A DNA stretch of 64,000 nt from Hyphomicrobiales bacterium (GCA_900471515.1 UCFC01000020.1:82174-146173), one strand, 5' to 3'. Numbered from the stretch's first letter, positions 1-8,392 are shown. Program-made: numbers and translations. Notes: generated by a model from the sequence alone, not told the origin.

Positions 1-394
1 CTGCCACGATGGCCGCCTGCGTGCAATCCGTATAAACCGAGGCGAATGCCCGGTAGCCGCGATTGAAGGCTGCGGTCAGTTTTTCCTTGCGCTGCGGCTC
101 CCCGTTCGTTTCAGAATCAAGCAGTTGCTGCATGTCGGCCCGCCATTCGTCCGCCCCCGGCGCCTTGCAGAGCGTGCGCAGGTAATGCACCGAGCCCAAG
201 ACCTCCGCCAGCCGCGCCAGCTTCTCGTCATAGGGCACGGCCGCAACCTGCGGCACGATCTCCTCCGGCGGCGGCGCTGCATTCTTGCCGCCCTGTGCCC
301 CGCCTTGCGTCCCGCCTTGTGCCATTGCGGAGCCGGCCCAGGCGAGGCCGGCAAAGACGAATGATGACAAGACAACGCGTCGAACGGGAATCAT
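1..394 (-). CDS. TIGR02301 family exported protein, 3' end beyond window
   Basis: The reading frame opens at an ATG at 394 and runs off the left edge, giving 131 residues. It begins with a signal peptide (basic start, hydrophobic core, cleavage near AMAQ at about residue 25), then a Gly/Gln/Ala/Pro-rich linker. The conserved part has the order PYDEKLARLAEVLGS, HYLRTLC, ADEWRADM and FNRGYRAFASVY, which I recognise as the rhizobial TIGR02301 family. Its function is unknown; the signal peptide suggests a periplasmic protein. A perfect hairpin covers the start codon (described separately). It lies downstream of the NUDIX gene in the same direction. Confidence 0.85.
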   Translation of the reverse strand, partial: MIPVRRVVLSSFVFAGLAWAGSAMAQGGTQGGAQGGKNAAPPPEEIVPQVAAVPYDEKLARLAEVLGSVHYLRTLCKAPGADEWRADMQQLLDSETNGEPQRKEKLTAAFNRGYRAFASVYTDCTQAAIVA

Positions 395-420
395 GCTCCC
401 AGTTGATACAGGGAGCATGA
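391..420 (-). promoter_or_regulatory. Hairpin covering the start codon of the TIGR02301 gene
   Basis: Perfect 10-base arms (TCATGCTCCC at 391-400 and GGGAGCATGA at 411-420) with a 10-base loop. On the mRNA the 3' arm contains the purine-rich GGGAGC and the initiator AUG, so folding would hide the start. No T-run follows, so it does not look like a terminator of the NUDIX gene. The arms are read directly; the regulatory role is inferred. Confidence 0.5.
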
Positions 421-469
421 CAGGAACAAGGCGGATGCGGCAGTTTCCACTTCTATTCTCGTGCGGGCA

Positions 470-886
470 TCATTTACCGGCCGCCAGCCGCTCGGCGCAT
501 TCGAGCACGCTCTGCGGCACGGGCATGCGCCGGATCTCTTCCACGCTGTACCAGCCGAGGTCGGCCGCATCGTCGGCTGCCGCCGCCACCGCATGGCGGT
601 CCGCCTCGACACGGAAGACCGAGAGAAAGAAATGGCTGCTGATACTGCCGTCGGGCGCATGCGTCTTCAGGTCGTAGGTGGAAAACAGGCGCGGGTCGCG
701 GGCCTGGATGCCGGTCTCCTCGAGGAATTCGCGCAGCGCCGTCTCTTCCGGCGTCTCCCCCGGTTCGCCGCGTCCGCCGGGAAAGGCATACATGTCGGCC
801 GAAGGCGGGTTTCGCCTGAGCACGAGGAGGAAACGGCCATCGCGTTCGAGGATGGCGGAGGAGGCGGGTCTGGCTTCTGAGGTCAT
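470..886 (-). CDS. NUDIX hydrolase
   Basis: 138 residues. The complete Nudix box (G-x5-E-x7-RE-x-LEE-x-G-I) runs from about residue 38 to 60 in the context FPGGRGEPGETPEETALREF, giving the metal-binding glutamates needed to hydrolyse a nucleoside diphosphate linked to another group. The substrate cannot be read from sequence; the size resembles ADP-ribose or oxidised-nucleotide pyrophosphatases. The ATG at 886 gives a normal N-terminus (MTSEARPASSAILERDG). It ends about 75 bases before the TIGR02301 start, so co-transcription is possible. Confidence 0.92.
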   Translation of the reverse strand: MTSEARPASSAILERDGRFLLVLRRNPPSADMYAFPGGRGEPGETPEETALREFLEETGIQARDPRLFSTYDLKTHAPDGSISSHFFLSVFRVEADRHAVAAAADDAADLGWYSVEEIRRMPVPQSVLECAERLAAGK

Positions 887-992
887 GGCATCGCACGCTT
901 GGCTGTGATGCCGCCTTATCCCACGGGCGGCTCACCTTGCGCAACCGCCGCCATTGCGTGGAATATGGCGCCACGATTCCCGCGAGACGCCC

Positions 993-1313
993 GTGACCTA
1001 CCTGATCTACGCCCTTGCCGCCCTCTTCGAAATTGCCGGCTGTTTCGCCTTCTGGGCCTGGTTGCGGCTGGCAAGGCCCGTCTGGTGGCTGGCGCCGGGC
1101 ATGGTGTCGCTGGCGCTTTTCGCCTGGCTGCTGACGCTGGTGCCGAGCGAGGCTGCGGGCCGCACCTTTGCCGCCTATGGCGGCATCTATATCGTCGCCT
1201 CCCTGCTCTGGCTCTGGCTGGCGGAGAGCCGCGTTCCCGACCGCTGGGATATCGGCGGCGCGCTGATCTGCCTCGCCGGCACGGCCGTCATCCTTTTTGC
1301 ACCGCGCAGTTGA
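993..1313 (+). CDS. YnfA/UPF0060 family small membrane protein
   Basis: 106 residues from a GTG at 993 ([16 protein letters not shown]); an in-frame ATG at 954 would add 13 residues that do not look like family sequence. Four hydrophobic helices fill the protein, and the order [22 protein letters not shown] and WGG-like ending [14 protein letters not shown] is typical of YnfA. The family has the small-multidrug-resistance topology, but its physiological substrate is not firmly known. The gene stands alone between a divergent NUDIX gene and yedK. Confidence 0.87.
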   Translation: MTYLIYALAALFEIAGCFAFWAWLRLARPVWWLAPGMVSLALFAWLLTLVPSEAAGRTFAAYGGIYIVASLLWLWLAESRVPDRWDIGGALICLAGTAVILFAPRS

Positions 1314-1367
1314 AGCTTTTGGCCGCGCTGCCTTGACCGCTGTCGGGCAGGGTGCAAAGACAGCGGC

Positions 1368-2132
1368 ATGTGTGGACGTTTTGCCCTGACGGAAGCGGTC
1401 AAGACTGTCGCCGAAGCCTTCAGCCTCGCCGAGCTGGAAGGCTTTCCGGCGCGCTACAACATTGCGCCGACGCAGCCGATCCTCGTCGTTATCGCCGGCG
1501 AGGGGCATGAGCCGGGCAGCAACCTGCCGGATCGGCGCGCTCTGCTGGTGCGCTGGGGCCTCACGCCGGGCTGGGTGAAAGATCCCAAGGAATTTCCGCT
1601 GCTGATCAATGCGCGCGCCGAAACCGCAATCGGCAAGGCTTCCTTCCGCGCCGCCATGCGCCATCGCCGCATTCTCATCCCGGCTTCCGGCTTCTACGAA
1701 TGGCATCGCCCGTCGAAGGAGAGCGGCGAGAAGGCGCAGGCCTATTGGATTCGCCCGCGCCGCGGCGGCGTCATCGCCTTTGCCGGCCTCATGGAAACAT
1801 GGTCCTCGGCCGACGGGTCCGAGGTCGATACCGGCGCCATCCTGACAACCAGGGCCAACAGCGCGATCGCGTCGATCCACGACCGCATGCCCGTCGTCAT
1901 CCAGCCGGAGGATTTTTCCCGCTGGCTCGACTGCAAGACGCAGGAGCCGCGCGCGGTCATGGACCTGATGCAGCCGGTTCAGGAGGATTTCTTCGAAGCG
2001 ATCCCGGTCTCGGACAAGGTCAACAAGGTCGCCAATATGGGGCCGGACCTGCAGGAGCAGGTGCCGCTCGAACGGCAGCCGAAGCCGCCCGAGAAGAAAG
2101 CGCCTGACGAGGCTCAGCTCAGTTTCTTCTGA
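1368..2132 (+). CDS. yedK: SOS response-associated peptidase / abasic-site DNA-protein crosslinker (YedK/HMCES, SRAP)
   Basis: 254 residues beginning MCGRFALT. Cys2, exposed after removal of Met1, is the residue that forms a thiazolidine crosslink with abasic sites in single-stranded DNA and acts in autoproteolysis. The other family landmarks are present: INARAET (Asn), GFYEWH (active-site Glu) and HDRMPV (active-site His). The tail is Pro/Lys-rich and ends LSFF. I see no clear LexA site in the 54 bases upstream. It ends convergent to the small gene at 2298-2432. Confidence 0.93.
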   Translation: MCGRFALTEAVKTVAEAFSLAELEGFPARYNIAPTQPILVVIAGEGHEPGSNLPDRRALLVRWGLTPGWVKDPKEFPLLINARAETAIGKASFRAAMRHRRILIPASGFYEWHRPSKESGEKAQAYWIRPRRGGVIAFAGLMETWSSADGSEVDTGAILTTRANSAIASIHDRMPVVIQPEDFSRWLDCKTQEPRAVMDLMQPVQEDFFEAIPVSDKVNKVANMGPDLQEQVPLERQPKPPEKKAPDEAQLSFF

Positions 2133-2216
2133 AACCCGGTTCTGTCGACTGGAACACCGGCAATTTCTGCCGGTCCGGTCTTGGGCCGGGACGGTGTGCG
2201 CTTGCCCGTGTTTTTG

Positions 2217-2243
2217 CCGGACCCGCCATATGGCGGGTTCCGG
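2217..2243. terminator. Long hairpin between convergent genes
   Basis: A near-perfect stem (12 to 13 bp with one bulged A) centred on the 18-base palindrome at 2221-2238, between yedK on plus and the 44-residue gene on minus. A smaller hairpin (ACCGGCA/TGCCGGT) lies at 2156-2174. Neither has a good T-run, so bidirectional termination is inferred from position and stem strength. Confidence 0.5.
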
Positions 2244-2297
2244 ATATCATGGCCGGCATCCTTGGGCGCCTGCCGGCAACCTGCCGGCTCGCGCGCC

Positions 2298-2432
2298 TTA
2301 TGCCAGCTTCTTGACCGGTGCCGGTTTTGCCATCATCGAGGCCGCAGCCACGGCCTTGAGGCCGAGCGGGCGGTAGTTGGTCGCCAGGTCCGGCTTGGCT
2401 GCCTGCTGCTGTTCCGACTTCTTCGAGGTCAC
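2298..2432 (-). CDS. Small basic protein, 44 residues, function unknown
   Basis: Starts at GTG 2432 preceded by a strong AAGGAGAG ribosome site 5 to 6 bases away, and ends in TAA. The product starts VTSKKSEQQQAAKPDLA, continues NYRPLGLKAVAAA and ends in a Lys/Ala/Pro-rich tail. I have an impression of similar short rhizobial proteins with an N-Y-R-P-(L/I)-G-(L/I)-K-A-V-A-A-A core, but cannot confirm it here. There is no membrane segment or signal peptide. A 9-base inverted repeat lies 44 bases upstream of the start. The role is unknown. Confidence 0.72.
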   Translation of the reverse strand: MTSKKSEQQQAAKPDLATNYRPLGLKAVAAASMMAKPAPVKKLA

Positions 2433-2475
2433 GATACTCTCCTTACGTGTTTCCCTAGAATCTTATGTGATTTGT

Positions 2476-2502
2476 TCTTTTGTCTTTAATAGCGACAAAA
2501 GA
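2476..2502 (-). promoter_or_regulatory. Inverted repeat upstream of the 44-residue gene
   Basis: TCTTTTGTC at 2476-2484 and GACAAAAGA at 2494-2502, perfect 9-base arms spaced by 9, in an AT-rich stretch. It lies between the pssA stop (2599) and the small gene's start, so it could be an operator, a leader hairpin, or part of pssA transcript ending; no U-run favours the last option. The stretch 2503-2598 shows no other feature I can name. Confidence 0.4.
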
Positions 2503-2598
2503 GAGGCATTTCTCATCAGGAAATGTAACCACGAAGCATAATTCGCGAGGCTTAACCGAAGCCTGCGTTCGTTAATACTTACTTAATAAAGTAGACGC

Positions 2599-3444
2599 TC
2601 AGATATGGCGGCCGATATCGTCTTCGCCGACACCGGGTTCCTCGATGGTCAGCGTGCCATATTTGCGCTTCCACTTTCGCGCGCCGAAGGGCAGCGAGAT
2701 GAGGTAGGCGCAGACGGTGAACACCATCACTTCCCAGGTGAAGCTCATCAGCAGCGCAACATAGATCACGACGCCGAGCATGGCCGGCAGCACGAGATCG
2801 CGCCGCATCCGGCTCTCGGATTTGCCGGACCAGACCGGCAGGCGGCTGATGAGCAGGAAGGCGATGAGGACCGTATAGCCGGAGGAGAGGAAGGCGAAGG
2901 TCCGGTCGGTGGCAAGGCCGAGGAAGCCGAGATAGACAGGCAGCAGCACCAGCATGGCGCCCGCCGGGGCCGGCACGCCGACGAAATATTCCGATTGCCA
3001 GGGCGCGCGGTTCTCGCGTTCCGACATCACGTTGAAGCGCGCCAGTCTGAGGCCTGCGGCGATCGTGTAGATGAGCGCGGCGATCCAGCCGAGCGAGCGC
3101 GCCTCGTCGAGCGCGTAGACATAGACGACGAGGGCCGGCGCCACGCCGAAATTGACGATGTCGGCAAGCGAATCCATCTGCGCGCCGAATTTCGAGGTGG
3201 CCTTCATCAGCCGCGCCACGCGCCCGTCGACACCGTCGAGGAAGGCGGCGACCAACACCATGGCGACCGCCAGCTCATGCCGGCCTTCGAAGGCAAGCCG
3301 GATGCCGGTCAGGCCGGCGCAGATCGCAAGAATGGTGATGAGGTTCGGCACGACGAGCCGGATCGGGATTTCGCGCAGGCGCGGCCCGCGGGCGGAATCG
3401 TCGTTCGGGCCATTCGGTTCGAAGGGCGGAAAGGGAGTTTCCAT
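2599..3444 (-). CDS. pssA: CDP-diacylglycerol-serine O-phosphatidyltransferase
   Basis: 281 residues, an integral inner-membrane enzyme making phosphatidylserine from CDP-diacylglycerol and serine, the first committed step to phosphatidylethanolamine. The CDP-alcohol phosphotransferase signature D-G-x2-[AG]-R-x8-G-x3-D-x3-D is seen as DGVDGRVARLMKATSKFG followed by AQMDSLAD. Several hydrophobic helices follow, ending in a charged tail. The ATG at 3444 has a GAGGAAA ribosome site. It follows psd by 18 bases on the same strand, so the consecutive pathway steps are very likely co-transcribed. Confidence 0.95.
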   Translation of the reverse strand: METPFPPFEPNGPNDDSARGPRLREIPIRLVVPNLITILAICAGLTGIRLAFEGRHELAVAMVLVAAFLDGVDGRVARLMKATSKFGAQMDSLADIVNFGVAPALVVYVYALDEARSLGWIAALIYTIAAGLRLARFNVMSERENRAPWQSEYFVGVPAPAGAMLVLLPVYLGFLGLATDRTFAFLSSGYTVLIAFLLISRLPVWSGKSESRMRRDLVLPAMLGVVIYVALLMSFTWEVMVFTVCAYLISLPFGARKWKRKYGTLTIEEPGVGEDDIGRHI

Positions 3445-3462
3445 ATCGCGCTTTCCTCGAAA

Positions 3463-4161
3463 TTAGCTGCGGCGGCTGATGACCGGACCCTTTGCCGAGG
3501 CGAATTCGGCAATGACAGTCTCGCCGGCAACCGCCGTCTGGCCGAGGGCGACGCGCGGCGCGGCGCCGGCCGGCAGAAAGACGTCGAGGCGCGAGCCGAA
3601 GCGGATGAGGCCGAAACGCTCGCCCGCGTCGACGGGTTCGTTGACATGCGAGAAACAGAGGATGCGCCGCGCCACGAGGCCGGCGATCTGCACCACGCCG
3701 ATCTGGCCGTGGCGGGTTTCGATGACGAGGCCGTTGCGCTCGTTGTCTTCGCTGGCCTTGTCGAGTTCGGCATTGACGAAGCTGCCGGGCCGGTAGTTGA
3801 TGCTGACGATGCGGCCGCGCATCGGCGCGCGGTTCACATGGCAGTTGAAGACGTTCATGAAGACCGAGATGCGCAGCATCGGCTCGGCTCCGAGGTTCAG
3901 CTCGGCCGGCGGCGTCACCATCTGGATCGACGAAACCTTGCCGTCGGCCGGCGAAATGACGAGATCGTCGTCCTGCGGCGTCACGCGCTCGGGGTCACGG
4001 AAGAAATAGGCGCACCAGAGCGTCAGGATGAGGCCGATCCAGAAGAGCGGCTTGAAGATCCAGCCCAATACGAGCGACGCGACGAAGAAGGCGGCGACGA
4101 AGGGATAACCTTCCTTGTGCACCGGAACGATCGTGTTGCGAACCGTATCGAACAAGCTCAT
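3463..4161 (-). CDS. psd: Phosphatidylserine decarboxylase proenzyme
   Basis: 232 residues, converting phosphatidylserine to phosphatidylethanolamine. A hydrophobic anchor occupies about residues 20-55, and the sequence ISPADGKV is conserved. Near the C-terminus [11 protein letters not shown] contains the Gly-Ser pair where the short bacterial class self-cleaves to make the pyruvoyl cofactor; this replaces the LGST of the E. coli class. It lies just upstream of pssA in one operon. An inverted repeat precedes the gene at 4177-4212. Confidence 0.95.
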   Translation of the reverse strand: MSLFDTVRNTIVPVHKEGYPFVAAFFVASLVLGWIFKPLFWIGLILTLWCAYFFRDPERVTPQDDDLVISPADGKVSSIQMVTPPAELNLGAEPMLRISVFMNVFNCHVNRAPMRGRIVSINYRPGSFVNAELDKASEDNERNGLVIETRHGQIGVVQIAGLVARRILCFSHVNEPVDAGERFGLIRFGSRLDVFLPAGAAPRVALGQTAVAGETVIAEFASAKGPVISRRS

Positions 4162-4176
4162 GAATGCCGGTCTCCT

Positions 4177-4212
4177 GTCGTTTTTCGTATCCGCTGGTTA
4201 CAGAAAAACGAC
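4177..4212 (-). promoter_or_regulatory. Inverted repeat upstream of psd
   Basis: GTCGTTTTTC at 4177-4186 and GAAAAACGAC at 4203-4212 form perfect 10-base arms spaced by 16. The site lies 16 bases upstream of the psd ATG and 84 bases past the stop of the exporter gene. It may be an operator in the psd-pssA promoter or a hairpin ending the exporter transcript; the downstream base composition does not settle this. Confidence 0.45.
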
Positions 4213-4296
4213 GTGAGGAGCAATGGCGCGGACCTCAGGCCGCCTTCGATGCATCGGTTCTAAACAATAAAACGGCGCTGCTGCCCGCCGTCAACG

Positions 4297-6174
4297 TCAG
4301 CTGGCCGGCGCCAGCCGGTTGACGATGCCGAGCTCGTCGCTCTCGCGCACCTGCTTCAGATGCTCTTCGGCCTGCGTTGCCTCGCGCTGGCGGTTCCACA
4401 TCGAGGCATAGAGGCCGTTCTGCGCAAGCAGGGCGGCATGCGTGCCGCGCTCGGCGATCTCGCCGCTCTTGAGCACGATGATCTCGTCCGCGCCGATGAC
4501 GGTGGACAGGCGATGGGCGATGACCAGCGTCGTGCGGTTCTTGGAAACGACGTCGAGCGCCGTCTGGATTTCCCGCTCCGTCGTCGTGTCGAGCGCCGAG
4601 GTTGCCTCGTCGAGAATGAGGATCGGTGGCGCCTTGAGGATGGTGCGGGCAATCGCCACGCGCTGCTTCTCGCCGCCGGAAAGTTTCAGCCCGCGCTCGC
4701 CGACCTTCGTCTCGAAGCCTTCGGGCAGGGTCTCGATGAAATGCGCGATCTGGGCGATCTCGGCCGCCTGTTTCACCTCCGCCTCATTGGCCGAAGGGCG
4801 GCCGTAGCGGATATTGTAGGCAACCGTATCGTTGAACAGCACCGTATCCTGCGGCACCATGCCGATGACGGAACGCAGGCTCTTCTGCGTGACGCTGCGG
4901 ATATCCTGCCCGTCGACGGTGATGGAGCCGCTCTGGATGTCGTAGAAACGATAGAGCAGGCGCGACAGCGTCGATTTGCCGGCACCCGAGGGGCCGACGA
5001 CCGCGACCGTCTTGCCGGCCGGCACCTCGAAGGAAATGCCCTTCAGGATCGGCCGCGCCGGGTCGTAGGCGAAATGCACGTCCTTGAAGGAAATCGCGCC
5101 CTGGCCGATGGCAAGCGCCTTTGCGCCGGGCGCGTCCAGCACCTCGGCCTTGACTTCCAGGAGATCGAACATCTGCTCGATGTCGATCAGCCCCTGGCGG
5201 ATTTCGCGGTAGACGAAGCCGATGAAGTTCAGCGGCACGGAAAGCTGCAGCAGCATGGAATTGACGAAGACGAAATCGCCGACCGTATGTTCGCCGCGCT
5301 GCACCGACCAGGCCGAAAGCACCAGCATGATGGTCGTGCCGATGCCGAAGATCACGCCCTGGCCGAAGTTCAGCCAGCCGAGCGAGGTCCACACGTCGGT
5401 GGCCGCCTTCTCGTAGCGCTCCATCGACTTGTCGAAGCGCTTCGCCTCCATTTCCTCGTTGCCGAAATATTTGACGGTCTCGAAATTGAGGAGCGAGTCG
5501 ATCGCCTTGGTATTGGCGTCCGTATCGCTGTCGTTCATCGCCCGGCGGATCGAAATGCGCCAGTCGGAGGCGCGGATCGTGAACCAGATATAGGCCCAGA
5601 CGGTGAAAGCGGTGACGGCGAGATAGGAGAAGCCGTAGCCCCACCAGAAGATCGCCGCCGTCAGCAGGAATTCGATGACCGTCGGGATCGAGTTCAGGAT
5701 CGTGAAACGCACGATCGTCTCGATGCCCTTGGTGCCGCGCTCGATGATGCGCGAAAGCCCGCCCGTCTTGCGCTCCAGATGGAAGCGCAGGGAAAGCTCG
5801 TGCATATGCACGAAGGTGCGGTAGGCAAGCTGGCGCACGGCATATTGGCCGACGCTGGCAAAGAGCGAATCCCGGAGTTGGTTGAGCCCGAGCTGGATGA
5901 GGCGCGTCAGGTTATAGGCGACGACGAGGGCGGTGGCGCCGATCAGCAGCGGCGGCAGCGTGCCCTGCAGGTCCATCTTGCCGTTCAGCGCATCGGTGGA
6001 CCATTTGAAGAAATAGGGCACCAGCAGCAGCACGAATTTCGACACGAGCAGATAGACCGAAGCCCATACGACCCGCATCCTGAGGTCCGGTCGCCCTTCC
6101 GGCCACATGTAGGGCCAGAGATTATAGAGCGTTCCCAGCAGGTTGCTGTCCGAAACTGTCTTGCCGTTTGCCAT
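4297..6174 (-). CDS. Atm1-type ABC exporter, fused permease-ATPase
   Basis: 625 residues. An N-terminal six-helix ABC transmembrane domain (about 30-330) precedes a nucleotide-binding domain with Walker [10 protein letters not shown] (near residue 390), signature LSGGEKQR, Walker B ILILDEATSALD and the H-loop IAHRLST. The long hydrophilic N-terminus and FETVKYFGNEEMEAKRFD match the Atm1/ABCB7/HMT1 group, whose bacterial members export glutathione conjugates and metal-thiol adducts and help detoxify heavy metals. The substrate here is inferred only from family. It stands upstream of psd with a 135-base gap, so co-expression is uncertain. Confidence 0.9.
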   Translation of the reverse strand: MANGKTVSDSNLLGTLYNLWPYMWPEGRPDLRMRVVWASVYLLVSKFVLLLVPYFFKWSTDALNGKMDLQGTLPPLLIGATALVVAYNLTRLIQLGLNQLRDSLFASVGQYAVRQLAYRTFVHMHELSLRFHLERKTGGLSRIIERGTKGIETIVRFTILNSIPTVIEFLLTAAIFWWGYGFSYLAVTAFTVWAYIWFTIRASDWRISIRRAMNDSDTDANTKAIDSLLNFETVKYFGNEEMEAKRFDKSMERYEKAATDVWTSLGWLNFGQGVIFGIGTTIMLVLSAWSVQRGEHTVGDFVFVNSMLLQLSVPLNFIGFVYREIRQGLIDIEQMFDLLEVKAEVLDAPGAKALAIGQGAISFKDVHFAYDPARPILKGISFEVPAGKTVAVVGPSGAGKSTLSRLLYRFYDIQSGSITVDGQDIRSVTQKSLRSVIGMVPQDTVLFNDTVAYNIRYGRPSANEAEVKQAAEIAQIAHFIETLPEGFETKVGERGLKLSGGEKQRVAIARTILKAPPILILDEATSALDTTTEREIQTALDVVSKNRTTLVIAHRLSTVIGADEIIVLKSGEIAERGTHAALLAQNGLYASMWNRQREATQAEEHLKQVRESDELGIVNRLAPAS

Positions 6175-6302
6175 GCCTGTCTCCAGCCCGCCGGGCCGCT
6201 GTTGCCGCGGCCTGTCGCCGTTTCCGCGAGATATGCTACCGGCTGGCCGATTACAACATTGACAGGGATTTTATCGGCGCGCTGTTGCACGCCGGCCCTA
6301 AA

Positions 6303-6332
6303 GACATCGGCGGCCGATGGGCCGCCGATGTC
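6303..6332 (-). terminator. Terminator-like hairpin after the LysM gene
   Basis: A perfect 12-bp GC-rich stem (GACATCGGCGGC / GCCGCCGATGTC) with a 6-base loop starts 6 bases past the LysM stop codon in the direction of transcription and is followed by only a short TTTA. The stem strength supports termination or transcript-end protection. Confidence 0.6.
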
Positions 6333-6337
6333 GCGTT

Positions 6338-8392
6338 TTAGAGGTGTTCGCCCGAAAGCCGCTTGCGATGCAGTTCCTCGGCATTCGGCAGGGCATCCTT
6401 CGGCAGGCCGAAGATCTGGCCGGGGCGGATGCGGTCCGGATTGGTGATCTTGTCCTCGTTGGCGATGTAGATCGTCGTATAGCGCACGCCGAGGCCGTAG
6501 ACGCGGCGGGAAATCTGCCAGAGCGTATCGCCGCGGCGGATGATGACCGCATTGTTGTTCTCCGTCAGCGGCGCCTGCTCAATCGTCTTCGGCTGGCCGG
6601 CGGCCGCCACCTCGTTCGAGGCCGCCGGCGCGGCGTCGGGCACCGTCAGTCCGGCAATGATGGCGCCGAGCCTGTCGAGGGCCGCCCCCACCGATTTTGC
6701 ATCCTTCGGCAGGCCCTGCAGCAGCGTCAGCGCGTTGGCGGCAACCTGCGAGGCGGAAGCCGATGCCTGCTTGAACGCGTCGGTCGCATCGATGCCAGGG
6801 CGGAAATCGACGAGCGAGCGCAGCGCGAACTCGGTGGCCGAGCGCGCCGCCGCAAGCTGTTCCGTACCCGGCACCTTGCCGTCCGCAAAGAGGCCCTTCA
6901 GCAGGCCGAAGGCCTTTGTCGCATCGCCCTTCAGCTTGCCGAGCTGGCCCTCGTCGAGCGGCACCATCGCCTGGCCGGCATTGCCGCCGGACTGGGCGGC
7001 AACCGTCACCTGGTCGCCTTCCGGACGGTTGAAATTGACGGTCGCGCGCACGAGCACCTTGCCCGAGCCATCGACCAGATCGACGCGAACCTTGTGGTCG
7101 CCGACCGAAAGGTCCATCGCCCCGCTGATGACGAAGTGCCCGTCCGGCTCGGCCGTATCCTGGCCGATCAGCGCGTCGTCGGCATAACCGACGACCTTGG
7201 CATTGGCGCGCGCCGTGCCGGCCACGAAGATCTTGTTGCCCTCGATCTCGACGGCGTTGATGACCACGTCGGCAGCCGTCGCGTCGCCCTGCTGGGTGCC
7301 GGGAACGGAAGGCGCCGCACTGCCCGCATCGCTCGACGTCGCCGGCGTCTGCATCGCGACCTGATCGCCCGGCGCGCCGGTGGCGGCAGGCTGCGTGCTG
7401 GCGGCGGCGTTGTCGGCGGGCGCTGCGGCTGCGTCGCTGGCGGCCGGCTGGGCGCTGGCGACCTCGGCCTTCGGCGCGGTGATGATGCGGCTTGCCGTGC
7501 CGGGCTTGGAAACCATGGCGAGCAGTTCGCTGCCGCTGCCGTCCTTCGGCACGGAAACGGTCGCAACCTCTTCGGACAGCGTGGTCTTGCCGTCCTTGCC
7601 GGTGACTTTCAGCACGAGCTGGTGGTCGCCGGCGGCGAGCGGATTGTCGAGCACGGCGGCAAAATCGCCGGTGCCGTCGACATCGGTGGTCACGACGACC
7701 TTGTCGCCGTCGAGCACTTCTAGCTTGCCGTGCGGCTCGGCCGAACCGGCAATGACGGTCGAACCGTCAGGCTCGACGCGCAGCACATCGAAAGCCGGGA
7801 TCTTCGGGCCGGTGCCGGAAGCGGTATCGGCAGCCGGAGGCGTCTGGCTGTCGGCCGCGGCCGGCTGGCCGGCCGGCTCCGGCGCGCCGGTCAGCGCGGC
7901 TTCGGCCCGTGCGAGCGCAGCCAGCGCATCGGCAGCACTTTCGGGAAGGTTGCGGATGATGTCGCGGGCCTTGCCGGCACCGTCCTTGGCCTTGGAGACG
8001 AGGCTTGCCGTCGTCGCGTCCAGGCCTTCGGGTGCCGCGAAATCGGCGACCGCGGTCAAGGCGTCCACGGCCGCGGTCTTGGCGCCGGCAAGCGCGTCGG
8101 CGGCAGGCACCTTGTTGTCGGCAAACAGCGCCTTCAGCCCGGAAAGGGACCGGATGGCGTCGGCAGTGAGGCTGCCCACCTTCTGGGCCGCGGCTGCGGC
8201 ATCGGCGGCCGCGGAGCGGGAGGTCTTGGACGTTTCGTTAACCGTGTTGTTGACCTCTGTGCCGGCCTGGTTGATGGCGTCACCCACCTTCGCCACATCA
8301 GAGCCGAGCCGGGGCATGACGAAAAACACCATCAGTATGATTGCGATTACGAGCACTGCGAGGGCCAGCAAGCCGGCACGGTTTTTCATCAT
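6338..8392 (-). CDS. Large membrane-anchored LysM protein with duplicated helical module
   Basis: 684 residues. A single N-terminal membrane anchor (residues 6-28) is followed by an Ala-rich helical module (about 76-170), an Ig-like beta domain (198-282, GSAEPHGKLEVLDGDKVV), an Ala/Pro linker, a second Ig-like domain (375-455), a second copy of the helical module (484-585), and a C-terminal LysM peptidoglycan-binding domain (614-663, RRGDTLWQISRRVYG). The two helical modules share LFAD-x-KVP and (N/Q)(L/G)LP, showing an internal duplication. Topology implies a periplasmic body bound to peptidoglycan. The start has GGAG five bases upstream. Homologues are usually annotated only as LysM proteins; the function is unknown. 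Confidence 0.88.
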   Translation of the reverse strand: MMKNRAGLLALAVLVIAIILMVFFVMPRLGSDVAKVGDAINQAGTEVNNTVNETSKTSRSAAADAAAAAQKVGSLTADAIRSLSGLKALFADNKVPAADALAGAKTAAVDALTAVADFAAPEGLDATTASLVSKAKDGAGKARDIIRNLPESAADALAALARAEAALTGAPEPAGQPAAADSQTPPAADTASGTGPKIPAFDVLRVEPDGSTVIAGSAEPHGKLEVLDGDKVVVTTDVDGTGDFAAVLDNPLAAGDHQLVLKVTGKDGKTTLSEEVATVSVPKDGSGSELLAMVSKPGTASRIITAPKAEVASAQPAASDAAAAPADNAAASTQPAATGAPGDQVAMQTPATSSDAGSAAPSVPGTQQGDATAADVVINAVEIEGNKIFVAGTARANAKVVGYADDALIGQDTAEPDGHFVISGAMDLSVGDHKVRVDLVDGSGKVLVRATVNFNRPEGDQVTVAAQSGGNAGQAMVPLDEGQLGKLKGDATKAFGLLKGLFADGKVPGTEQLAAARSATEFALRSLVDFRPGIDATDAFKQASASASQVAANALTLLQGLPKDAKSVGAALDRLGAIIAGLTVPDAAPAASNEVAAAGQPKTIEQAPLTENNNAVIIRRGDTLWQISRRVYGLGVRYTTIYIANEDKITNPDRIRPGQIFGLPKDALPNAEELHRKRLSGEHL

